NCBI GenBank assembly: GCA_958298945.1
Contig: OY282607.1
Span: 79,814,868 to 79,878,867, forward strand
From: Atherix ibis
Taxonomy: Eukaryota > Arthropoda > Insecta > Diptera > Athericidae
Reading direction: 5' to 3'
DNA length: 64,000 bases
Shown: piece after piece, positions 11,242 to 22,800 of the stretch
Layout of the letters: each line of letters opens with the position of its first letter
How positions within the stretch are numbered: position 1 is the first letter of the stretch
Notes under the pieces: model-generated
Told to the model about the DNA's origin: nothing
The model's input: only the letters and a program-made list of their open reading frames with translations
Databases searched by the model: none
Program-made: the position numbers and the translations under genes

Positions 11242-11467
11242 ACAATTTTATTTTATTTTTATACAGAAATATTGTTACTTTCAAATGTGTTTTCTTGGAC
11301 AGATATACAGCATTAATGGAAGGAAGGCTTCAACTGCATTCGCGTTAAGCTCCTCAGTTATAACTACTTTGGATGTTATCGACAGTATTAATATTGGAGA
11401 ACAAACAAAAAGTCATAAGGACTGCGATCAGGTAAATTTGGGGCTATGGAACAACTGGAATCCTCTT

Positions 11468-11700
11468 TTCGACAAAACCTTGTTGATGGAGATGGCCATG
11501 TGACAGCTTATGTTGTCATAGTGATGCAATCAAATGAAACGATGTGACTAACCTTTTTCGGAGCCTTTGAAGATTACTCATCAGCCTCAATGTTAAGTTT
11601 CGACAAAATTTTGTTGATGGCGCAATATCTGAAACAATGCGAATTATCTTTTTTTCGAGCCTTTCAAATGCCTTCTCATCAGCCTCAATGTTAATCGATG
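11468..11700 (-). repeat. Two degenerate copies of a ~130-bp repeat (also at 12330-12460 and 14500-14570)
   Basis: The plus-strand phrase ctcatcagcctcaatgttaa occurs at about 11578 and 11675 and, diverged, at about 12430. Each is preceded by gagcctttca- and ttgttgatgg-like text. Read on the minus strand the repeat gives NIEADEKAFERLEKKIIRIV, which resembles the WTITKADEERLxxFERKxLRRI block near the end of some non-LTR retroelements. That identity is only a suggestion. Confidence 0.4.
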
Positions 11701-14640
11701 GTCTACCCTCACAAGAAAGCCTCTTTGAGCGATATCCGTCTTCCAGTACTTCCCGGTCCTCTAAAAATTTATCAGAATATGGTCTGATATTCATCTTCCA
11801 CTACTTCCCAGTCCTCCAAAAATTGCTTTATATACGAGTAAGCCAATGAAGGAATGTTCTTCGTGGGTTTGTTGCAATTTTCCGTAAGTGTTATAGTTCG
11901 TATAATGAGGGAATATGTAAATAATTCCTGGGTTTTGGATTAGGGAAGGGAAGGTATAAAAATATTCAATAAAAGAACGTGAAGTTCAAAAGGAGTATGG
12001 CCAGTTATGACCATACTCAGAGAATACCTTGTTTTACTAACTTTATGCATATATAGTGAAGGAAAAGGATAGGGGTCGGAGTGGCTTCAAAGTTTAGTGC
12101 AAAGCGGCGCTCTCACATCAATCATAACAAGAAATAATAAGTCATTATCGAACCATGCTGTTTTCTAACGGTAGCATTGGCAGGAGTATCAAATCGGTCC
12201 AAAAATCTCATACACAATTCCACGGACTCATTAGATACCAAATAAAATTTCGCACCAACAAAATCCACAAAATTATGACCATACATAACATAAGTCAAGC
12301 ACATGGATTCACCAATCCATCAAAATGTTGATGGACGGAGATGGCGTTTTCATTGTGGAGCATTGAAGTATCTATAATATCTGATCTGATGCGCAGAACC
12401 CTTCTCTTGAGCCTTTCAGAAACTTTTCATCCGCTTCAATGTTAATACATAATCTCACCTAACAACAGCGCTCACTTATTCAAAATTTTTATCAGTTGGC
12501 AAGGAATATTCTCCAAAAATAAGTTAAATTCACGGATTTATCAAGTTTTAAACTAAATTTCACTGTTCTATTTTCCACAAATTCAATTTTGGTCGCGTAC
12601 TTTCCATACCTTCAGTTTACAAACTATGTGGACGGTTTTTCCACTACACATCGTACTCTCAACAAAACAAAACAAAAAACAGAATATCTCTCCACTATAG
12701 TGATAGTAAAAATAAATCATTCTATCAAGAATCGGCCCTCCGAATTAGTCTACATAGTCTAGCGTTTATTTCAATTTTTACGTTAAAAATTTTAATTTTC
12801 CTGTTCATAGAAAAAAGTCTAAATTTAAAACTACTCAATAACTATTAAAGTTGTTTGCTTTGAAATCGTATAAATTCTGAACTTCAATCTGATTTCTTAC
12901 ATTGGAGACTTAGTGGAATACCAAATAATAGAGACTAACCACTTGTACGCATCCTCTTTGTCACACTTTTCACATTTTCAATGTAAATTCTCCATTATCA
13001 TCGAATAAATATCACTGTTTTTTTGATTAAAACATCAACTTTTTAAGAATGCGAAGGGCCCAACGAGTCCAGTCAAATTATGCAAATTTTATGCAATGTC
13101 ATAAACTTAGTCGGGAATATCTTTGGTACGTGCATGGCGCACCTCACTTGATGAGAGCCTTGCTCTGATATGGTCATATGTGCCCTGTTGTGTATAGTTT
13201 TGCATCGTAATTTTACATTGAGAGAAGCTGCAACGAGGTCAACCCTCAGTACTGTGTGATGAGTAAAGAATGTTCGCGTACCAATCGATGGGCGAAATAT
13301 ATCATTCACAATAGAATCAATCACCGATAAATAATTCCCCAAACTTCTCATGGTCTCATGGTAGACGCATTCAACCACGATAACTATATAGTGGGATGCT
13401 AAACTATTACCGATAACTGATACTGGATGAAGGGAGTTGATGTATTCGGAACGTTCATGGAGCGTGGGGTATCTGAATGGAGTTAAGTTTGAAACTTAGC
13501 TACTGACCGATTCATACCCAAAAATTTAACATTCTAGTCGGGATGAAATTTATTCACGTAACCATCGAAGCCAGAAGTCCTAAGTAGAAGCTATAGATAC
13601 AGTATCAAGAAATATATAGTCATTGGGGATAAGACGTTTTGCAATCGGGAGAGAATAAAATTGAAAAGAACCGACATAAATGTGCAGTGCTGCAAGTACT
13701 CGTATTTGTAGTGAAACAAATTTTCCAGGAGTGCTATGGGCCATTGCATTGGGTATCAAAATTTTCTGCTCACAGATCTAGAGTCGACTATAAAACTGAC
13801 TGACTGTATGCAATCGACTACAACCCATATAAATATTAATGTTCCCAGAGTACATTTATGCGAATGTGCGCCGCATAAAAACTTGCATAAAACTATCGAG
13901 TTTAAGATGCACTACTGCTCTGGCAGTACTGGACTATCTAATATAAATTTCAAATTACTTTGCGGCAAAATCGATTTCTGTTGTGCCAGAGAGACATAAA
14001 GTCATATCGGAAGTCGTATACTCTGATGAAGGATCTCAATAGAGATCGTAAACTGTTTCGTAGTCGACAGTTTGAAATGGGATATCCACACATGTGCACC
14101 CACGAACGCACATACCATTACACAAGTTAACAAAAGTCCAAACATATTTTTTTTAAATACTTATTCATCGAAATGTTGTTATTAAGAGTATCATCTCATC
14201 AAGCATTATGTGTATTTACTACGATTTAGGAAACACAAAATAGTCAAGAATATATTCTTATAAATCGGGGAATGGACAATAATTTTTTTTTATAGATGTT
14301 TCCGATTTAAAACAGTAACTTTATTACTAAATAAATGTAAATTTTTTATTCTATTAATTTCGATTTAAAAATAATATTAGTAAATGTAAATTATTCTCTG
14401 TTCAATTATAAAAAGGATATTTTATATTAAAATTTTTTTTAATGAACGGGAATGGATAGGATGTATTTGATTTGGAGATCGTAGATTATAAATTGTAAAA
14501 GGAGTGACAATGTCCATTGTTCTGATACAAAAAACCTTTCTTCTGAGCTTTTCAATAACTTCCTAACAAAAACATAACTTACAGGTTGTTCGGGAGGCAA
14601 AAATATTATTTTTCATTAATTTTCGATGTTGTAAGCCTTA

Positions 14641-14723
14641 TTGAGCGAGTTTCATCTACCATTGCTTTTAGACATTCTTTACATGTTTTACGGCACCGAA
14701 ACTCTTGAGCGAGTTTCATCTAC
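14641..14723. repeat. 20-bp direct repeat pair
   Basis: ttgagcgagtttcatctacc occurs at 14641-14660 and again at 14704-14723 without a mismatch. Context unassigned. Confidence 0.7.
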
Positions 14724-14787
14724 CTTTCATAATACAAACTGGCGGATTCAGTAAGCTTAACACAAAATTTTAAAGTACATCGTTGCA

Positions 14788-14870
14788 CCAAATTTCGCTG
14801 TTACATTTTTCGTAATACACTACAAAAGCCCAACTTCACTTATTGCGCTCTATAGGGCTGCGGAGTTACT
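14788..14870. repeat. Dispersed repeat shared with 51346-51415
   Basis: Both loci share tttcgtaa..cact, then (c/t)cacttat.gcgctctatagg with similar spacing. Probably the end of an unidentified transposon. Confidence 0.5.
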
Positions 14871-15049
14871 AAACAAGATTATAGTATTACAAAAAAAAAA
14901 CATAAAATACATTTAAAATTCAGATTTTGATATTGCCTTTATTTTATAAAAACATTTAAAAATATTACTTAAACCTTTTCATAGTATATTAAATATAACA
15001 TCATTCAAATAGCTGCCACGAGTCTTTTTGCTGGTCTCGATCTCTTTGA

Positions 15050-15130
15050 GTTAATTTTGAATGACCCTCAAATGGTATACCAAAGATCACCTCGTAGAGT
15101 AACTGTATGGTGCGGGATTTGGGCCGGATG
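15050..15130 (+). mobile_element. DDE transposase fragment
   Basis: The plus strand reads NDPQMVYQRSPRRVTVWCGI followed by WAG, the central block of the DDE family described for 5503-5960. It is in opposite orientation to the neighbouring fragment at 15160-15590, so it is a separate copy or an inverted piece. Confidence 0.65.
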
Positions 15131-15159
15131 CTAGACCTCTAATTTTTAAATATCCTTAA

Positions 15160-15590
15160 ATTTAAGGATTTTCAGCATAGACATAATTTTTTGTTATAAG
15201 CCTACATGGAAAAGCACGATCCTGAAGGCCAATTACCAAATCATTCACTTTGAAAATGACGTGTTCTGGAAAATTTTCAAACATTAAAGAAAAAATTTAT
15301 CGTATGATGGCATTTTGTTAAAACCACATATGATCCAGAGTAAAATATTTAAGTTAAGACAAGAAAAAGTCGTTTATCATATGTTCATAGCGCTGAGAAA
15401 AGTCGTTCATGAAAAAATATGATTTTTGCGAATAAAATAGCTTCTTTAAAATTATTTGTGGTTTTTTAGAGCCTCATTAATGGTAATTTTACTTATTGAC
15501 GTATCGACCGAACGAAAAATGGGCTGACCACTTTAAGGGCAAACCGTAGCTACGACAGAATCACCAATTTTGCAGAGTTTTCACAATTTA
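15160..15590 (-). mobile_element. Decayed DDE transposase fragment
   Basis: Read on the minus strand from 15590: FSFGRYVNK.NYH, GSKKPQIILKK, then RYEHMINDFFLS, LDHMWF, LMFENFPEHVIF and NYVYAENP. The order matches the family from the GYVNKQN motif to the end of the catalytic domain, with stops and frame changes throughout. Confidence 0.7.
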
Positions 15591-16101
15591 ATCGTATTCT
15601 TTAATAATTCAATATTTTTTGATGTAAAATGGCAAATAACCTAAGCAAAAGCAACTTTAAATAATATATGGTATACGTATGTCTGGCAGCTGCTAAATGA
15701 CAGTTACGGTGCTGCCAGACCCATTTTCAGTGATACCATTCTTATTATTTTTCTGCCTTAACGTGTAAAAGATACTTTAAATTTACTACTTTATACCACA
15801 AATATATAATTTTTTTCCCCCCAAAATGAGAGCTACCAACAGAAATTAATCGTAAACGGGACACTTGTTAATTCTATGCACAAAATGATCTTTCCGTTTT
15901 TACTATTAGTGAAATTTCTCACTAAAATTTGAAAGTAAAGTTTGGACTTAGAAAATCCTCAAAATTATATTGTACATATTTTTATACCGACATGAACGCT
16001 TTTGAGAATATTCCGTACAAACTCTTCTGCCAACACTGGGAACTACCACCACAAATCGAAATAACACTCTTCACTTTGACAGTTATGGTCAGCCTACTAT
16101 A

Positions 16102-16620
16102 AAAGTTGCATTTTAAAATGGCGGACCATTTAACAACTAGTGTATATATTTTTAAATTTCCGGTTTTATTAGAAAGATTGAACCTTGAAATTTAATAGTG
16201 AAACACAACATCATTCCCAGAAAACTGGAAAATATTGGGAACTTTCGAAAACCGAATAATCAGCCGAAATTCTGATGTCAATTGGCCGCCTCGGAGCTGT
16301 AATTTGAGACCGTTGGATTATTTTCTGTGGGGAGCCGTTAAGGATAAATGTTACGCAAGCCATCAAGAGATAATTTAGGCTTTGAAACACGAAATCAAAG
16401 TTGCCATTAAAGAGATACAGGCCCAGACAATCGAAAATGTACTGAAAAATTGGGTCGAGCGAATGGGGTACTGTAAGGCCAGCCGTGGCAGTCATTTAAA
16501 TGATGTTGTCTTTCATTCTTAAATTTCAAGGTTCAATCTTTCTAATAAAATAAGAAATTTAAAAAAATACATATATACACTAGTTTTTTTTTTTTAATTT
16601 ACTTTTTAAAATGCAACTTT
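16102..16620 (+). mobile_element. Short DDE-family element with ~95-bp inverted ends and a C-terminal transposase remnant
   Basis: Long imperfect inverted repeats (16102-16194 and 16519-16620, both opening aaagttgcatttt and ending gattgaaccttgaaattta) enclose only about 320 bp. TA at 16100-16101 and 16621-16622 is consistent with a TA target duplication. The interior encodes on the plus strand the transposase C-terminus: RNSDVNWPPRSCNLRPLDYF, then FLWGAVKDKCYA, then ENVLKNWVERM, with a single in-frame TAG and a natural stop just before the right repeat. This is an internally deleted, non-autonomous derivative. Confidence 0.85.
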
Positions 16621-18508
16621 TAAATTTGCACCACATATATACAACCATTTTTACTCAGTAAAAATCAGATTATATATTTATTCTGTTTATTTTTTTTTTT
16701 CAAATTTATTTAATATAGTACAATATATTTTTATGAAACTTTTTTTTTCATGCTCAAAACAAAAGTGATAATTTAATGAATAATAATTAAAATCATTACC
16801 AGGGGAATTCTTATGCTGCAGAATTTTTATTTAAAAAAATCAACAACAAAAATTCAATAACAAAATCTAGTCTTATGTGCTTTGATAGACGTAGCAAAAT
16901 AAAATGCGTTCGTGTTAACGATGCAAATAAATTTGCCAATACAACACGAAATTATGTTGAAATAAATTGGAGAAAAAATCTGAAGAAAGTGGAAGGTAAG
17001 GACAGATGAAAACCTCACGAATACAAGAATAGGAACACCACGAAGATGACGGAGGTCTCCTCCTTACCTTTTTTCGATCCCAAGTTTCTACTGTGGTACA
17101 TATTGCAAATATCTGCTTGCATTGGATCAACTTAAAATGATGGAAAATCGGATAACGTCCTCCTAGACTGATTTTCTCACTCCCACCTACACCCGAACCG
17201 ACCCGATTTGCATGTGTTCTAGAGCCATTTTTCTAAGGAAATCTTAGGGACCACATTTAAGATCTACTAAAAACAGTAGCAGCATACTCGGCATTTTCTA
17301 CGTAAAAAATGGTATTGACGACACTCAACAACGATCCATGTCGATCATCTTTCGTGTCCTGCGCTCTGTAGGTAGAAGAAGTAAGGTGACCAGGTTAGGC
17401 GAATTTTTTTTTTACTTTTCAAGGGAATAGTGCGCACTCAGAGCAGCCAAAGAACATATAATGATTATAAAACGCATACATACGCTTTTAATAAAGCTTA
17501 TTGCGGTGATGTGTTGAAAGATGCGATTACAAATCAAGTCTGTCGACCTTCAGTATGACTACTGTAAGAAACAGGAGCAACACCAGCCGCCATGTTACTC
17601 CTACCTTTGCAGATCTGTAGAGCATAACCTATACTCTATAGTGTATAAGATCTTAAAATATACAAACGATTCATTACGATCCAGTACGTTCGACGCCCAA
17701 CTTGTGTGAATTATAGTCAACTGGAGTTAAGAGCGCGACACGATGCGACAGATATGTTAAAAGGTCCTCCTCGACTTGGACTTTGTGTGTTAATGAGTCT
17801 TGTCTTAGAGCTAAACTGGTAAGATTAGTTGCGATTACTTAGAATTCCATCCGCAATATTAGGCCTGACCATGTTTAATTGTTTTGTGTGGATCAGATAT
17901 GCAAGTTCAGTCTTCCGAGTTCGTGCAGATCTCTCATCCTTCGTATCTGTCGCAGTGCACCCACAAACAACCTGAACTGACTAGCTGGACCACAATCAAA
18001 TACAAAACGGGAATGATCTGTACTTTACTCTACAGCAACGATCAAAAACCACTTGCTCCGTACCGATCAAATCCCATTTAAGACATCGACATACAAAATG
18101 ACTGTAGATTAATGGATTCGCATTTTATAAGCACTATTGCGGCTATAGTCATCAGAAAATCATTTTTCGTGACAAATCGAAAAGATACATTGCGTACTTT
18201 TAATACGATAGCAAAAAAAAAATATTGTAAATTAAATAAACTCATTATCATAGTATTGGCTTGATAAAGATACGAGTATCAAAAACAGTCACCAATCAGT
18301 ATTTTCTGCTTCATATAAAAACAGTCTGCAACCATACCATGTCAGTTGATATACCAAAAGTTAGTATTCTAGGTCCTATTTTATACAACAGATTATTCAT
18401 TTTATAGTTAGAAAATTATAGCAATATCATTAAATAGTTATTTAATGTAATATAATTTATTTTAGAATTAATTTTTTTAATGATTATTAAACAAATGCGA
18501 TAAAATCT
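16621..18508. other. No recognisable gene
   Basis: AT-rich to 17000, then less AT-rich and apparently unique sequence (17000-18120). Short frames at 16915-17130, 17521-17709 and 17884-18081 have no motif I know. No repeat ends seen. Confidence 0.5.
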
Positions 18509-18780
18509 TTCAGTAGGAATTTTTCTTAGAAATTTTAAGTAGACATTTTAGGTAGGATTTTTCGACAGGAATTTTTTTTAGAAATTTTTTGTAGAAATTT
18601 TCAATAGAAATTTTCTTAGAAATTTTCTTAGAAATTTTTTGTAGAAATTTTTAGTAGAAATTTTCAGTAAGTAGGAATTTTTAGTAGGATTTTTCAGTAA
18701 GAATTTTCAGTAGAAATTTTCTATGGGTTTTTCAGTAGGGATTTTCCTTTGAAATTATTCTTAGAAATTTTCAATAGATA
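18509..18780. repeat. Degenerate minisatellite, ~13-bp unit
   Basis: About twenty imperfect copies of a unit close to agtagaaattttc run head to tail, with variable T-runs and substitutions (ttagaaattttc, agtaggaattttt, and so on). The array stops abruptly at a DDE transposase fragment. Confidence 0.85.
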
Positions 18781-18784
18781 CTTT

Positions 18785-19045
18785 TTTTCTGCCTGATGTG
18801 TATTGAAGCAGAAGAGATCGTTGCCTTGCATTTTTTTGGCCTGAACTTAAAGAAAATAATTTATTCCATTGGCAGGCCCAGAATGTCAATTGGCCTCTAA
18901 CATTGTACGATTTGATGTCGTTAGATTTTTTCTTACGAAACTACGTAGACAATCTGTAATTTTTACAATATTTACGATATCATGGGCGAATTGCCGCATG
19001 ATATTTTAAAAAAGTTATCTAAAATTATATCAAAATGATTAAGTA
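18785..19045 (+). mobile_element. DDE transposase C-terminal fragment
   Basis: The plus strand reads FFWPELKEN and then NVNWPLTLYDLMSLDFFLRN followed by YVDN, equivalent to the DVNWPPRSCDLTPLDYFLW region of the family. Frame is broken on either side. Confidence 0.7.
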
Positions 19046-19820
19046 CTAAAATAATTATAGCAAACTAAAATTTATATCAACATCTGAATTTTGAGTGTAT
19101 TTTCGTTAGCTTCTAAAGCACATATACCCCAACTTCTTTATGAACTCATATCTCCTATCTCTCAGAACGTAGTTTGAGGTCTTAATAGTCCCTTAAGTGA
19201 TCTCCAAATGAAAATATTTTAGCCATAATGTTAATACCATATGTAACATAATAAAGAAAAAGTCAATTTAATTAGAATTAGTGAATTGTTTACTGTTACT
19301 GTTTTAATTAAATATTTTACAAATTACACTCAAATTATTTGAGGTTATAATGCTATATCACTTAAAACATTATTTATAAATATGTACCAACAGTGAGTTA
19401 TTATATTAAAATGCATAATAGAGCAATTGCAACTAAAATATATTAACTTATTTATTTTAACAAACATGTGTTACCTTTTAGGCATCAGCTTTTTAATATA
19501 TATTCAAATTTTTTTCTTTATGAAACACAATAATAACTCAATCACAACAATTGCATTTACTTCGATAGTATCTAAACTTAATTTTTTATTTTACATATAA
19601 AACTAGACAAAATATTTTTTAAGACCATATCACAATTCGATTGATTACATGACAAAATCGACACTGATGAGTGCAACCAAGATTTTCGAAAGGGTTTCCC
19701 TGGTTTTTTTTTTTTGCCGCGTTCTATAATATGGAACATCATAAAATTTTTAAGAATTTTAAACCGACACCATTTCGAATTACGACCACAGATTTTTTTT
19801 TTTGATAACCCATATTGTAA
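19046..19820. other. 3' flank of receptor copy 1
   Basis: AT-rich DNA downstream of the minus-strand stop codon. The first AATAAA on the minus strand after the stop lies at about 19585-19590 (tttatt on the plus strand), a plausible polyadenylation signal. Nothing else recognised. Confidence 0.5.
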
Positions 19821-22800
19821 TTACAAAACTAAGCGTGATCGTGGATCATCATCGAAATTTCCAACATCAGTTGCTGACTCATTGTCTGTGTCATCGGATT
19901 TATTTTTCGGAGCTTTTGTTTTGAAAAAAGCTGAGAAGGATTCCTATGGATTAAAAATAAATAAAGATTTAAATGAAGATTTTTTGAAGATTCTGAGAAG
20001 AGTACATACCAATCCAATCTCTCGACGATTTTGCTTGGTGCCAGACTCTAAGGTGGGCAGAGTTCGACACATTTTCACTTCGCTCTGATCTATTCGTCCA
20101 GGATGTCCTGCATTCGGTGTAGCCCTATTTAAAGGGTTATGAAAATGCATGCTGATATTGAATTTACCGTGTCCATATCGCTTTCTATATGAGATGTAAA
20201 CGAGTAGACCAGCTAAAATGAGTCCCATCGTACCTAAGCAAACGCCTAGAATTATGCCCGAAGAAGATTCGCTGTCTTCAGTGCTTTTAGAGTGCACGAT
20301 TGCATCTCTGTTTCCAACTCCTTTGGTGTTAGTTTCAGCGCACTCAACTCCTGGTTGGGTGTGTTCGCCCATATGGCATATGCACTTTGGTGCAAGATCA
20401 GCCTGGACACATAGAAACGAGCATTTGGATGCTTCACAAACATTTGTTACGTTCTTCTGCCTTGTTGCGCCTACAATAACTACATCGGCTACATTGTAAA
20501 CATTGAGATTAATGGTTTTGCAGATTTTTTCACCATAAATCGAACATTTTGCTGCAACTCCAACGCCTATATTCACTATGAAAGCAGTATTCTCAAAAAT
20601 ACTCAATCCTGACGGGTTAATTATAATATTTTTATTCTTTACCAGAATTTTTGGATCACCACCTTCATAACTAACTGCTTGCAATGTATTTGTGGTGCGG
20701 TCTGTGTAATATAAAATTTTCTTATAAGTATCACACTCAAGAGCAGTAACGTAAAGAGCTTTCTTGATTAGAACGTTTGGCTGTGATCCGTCCATGGAGT
20801 TTTTGTATATAATCGTTTGTGGACGTCCGTATGCCCAAAAATGCATTACTGAGTAAAACAGATATCGATTAGTTCCATCAACTGCCAATGATTTCACTTT
20901 ATCCTTTGGTTTAAATTTGACAATCTGAGCACAAGCAGACTTCGAGGCGAAATAGCATACATTTATCGATGACGTCTCCGAATGATCTATAAAATATATA
21001 TTGTTGGTGATCCAGTCGACAGAAAGTTTCGACGGTCTGCCTATATCGGATATTTGCCTGGTACGACCATTTCGTAGGTCAAACTCGAAAATTGATTCTT
21101 CCTCCTTAACGGCTATGTATGCTTTCTGCTGTTGAATGTTTACATCGAAACCATTAATACGTGTCTCATTGGTTGACCATAGAATTTGTAGCGTATTGGG
21201 ATGATCGCTTAATTTACGGATTTGATTGAACGTACTGAACAACATGTAGCGATCACTGGCTATGGATTTACACTTAACTTTGTCGGCTCTTAGCATAAAG
21301 CCTGGATAGCAACTACAACGATATGAACCGATTATGTTCTCACAGATTTGGGAGCATGGATCAAATTCGCGACACTCATTAATATCCTTGCAAGTTTTCT
21401 TATCGCTTCCGAGTTTATAGCCATCGTTGCAACTGCAAATGGGTCCATGCGGTGTTGGTGTGCACTTCTGATGGCATGGGTGATTCTGACACGCTGTTTT
21501 GCATATTTCCGTCTCATCAGCAGCGGTTTCACAGTCCTTGTGACCATCACAAACTCTCAAATAGTCAATGCAGGTACCGTCCTTACACTGGAACATATTA
21601 TCCGTGCAATCAGTTGCAAAAATATTATGCAATGTTGCGTTGTATTTTTTGCAATCAATTTCATCGCTTCCATCGTTGCAATCCTTTTGGCTATCGCATC
21701 GGAATTCTTTGTGGATGCATTCCTTTGAACTTTTACATTGGAATTCGTTGATACTACAGCTCGTGCAGTCTACTTCGTCTTCACCCCGTGGACATTCAGC
21801 AGTTCCATTGCACTTTACTGCAATATCTAAACACAATGTTGGCTTTGAAGAACATTGAAATTTCTTTGGATTGCCTGTTTTATCTTCCATATCTTCACAC
21901 TCGACTATTGCGTCTTTATTACTGCAGTTAAGTTCATCGGAATCATCTCCACAATCAAAATTACCATCGCAAACGAGCTGTTTATCGATACAGTGGCCCA
22001 ATTTACATTCGAAAAAACCTTCACCACATTTGTGTTCAACTAGATTGGGGATCAAATATTTACAATTAGTTGAGCTTAAATAATTAATCAGAACAAACTA
22101 GTACCGCATTTATCATGCTCATCTGATCCATCACTACAATCCAAGCGTCCATCGCATTCCCAATGCTTGGCCACACATTGTCCGTTAGCACATCTAAACA
22201 TTTTCTCACCACACAAATTCGAACTCACAGGTGCAAACTCTTCACAAATATTCTCATCAGAACCGTCTCCACAGTCATTAAACCCATCACAGAGAGTTGT
22301 TAAATCGACACATCTTCCATTGGCACATGCATGCTGATATTTGTGACATTTTGTTTTGTGATCTGTAATAAATTTCCACCCATAATTTCGAAGTAATTGC
22401 GATGGAAAGTAACTTTAGATGACTTCACTTACCAAAATTATTGCAATCTTCTTCATCGGACTTGTCCTTACAATTGATGTTATGGTCACAACGGAACCGT
22501 GAGTGAATACATTGGGTACCATCACGACAGGTAAATTCATCGAAATTGCACATTTTCGGCAATTGCTGATGGAGACCAGCTCCACAGTCTTTTTCATCTG
22601 ATCCATCTATACAGTCCTTATAACCATTACATTTACGTGACGCAGTTAGACACTCGCCTGATTTACAACGGAATTCACAATCCAGCGCTTCTATGCATGA
22701 TATATTTTTTGCATCTTTGAATACCAAACCTGGCGGACACAGACATCCTGACGAGAAGCTTCCCAGAGAAACACAAATGTGAGAACAGCCGCCATTATCC

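Larger units (their letters stand above)
10627..15049. other. Intergenic, repeat-derived, no gene recognised
   Basis: Mostly unassigned AT-rich sequence with short repeated fragments listed separately (11468-11700, 12330-12460, 14500-14723, 14788-14870). Open frames here (11516-11794, 13073-13378, 13736-13999) have no domain I recognise. Some less AT-rich blocks (about 13050-14100) may be very old transposon debris, but I cannot name them. Confidence 0.5.

Noticed and set aside
13073..13999. Possible exons or retroviral-type gene in the less AT-rich block
   Set aside because: No protease, reverse transcriptase or integrase motif could be read on either strand.
19944..22055. A 703-codon open frame as a complete receptor C-terminus ending in LFIFNP
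   Set aside because: It reads through a GTATGT donor at 20009; splicing to 19943 gives a better tail and closes the total frame.
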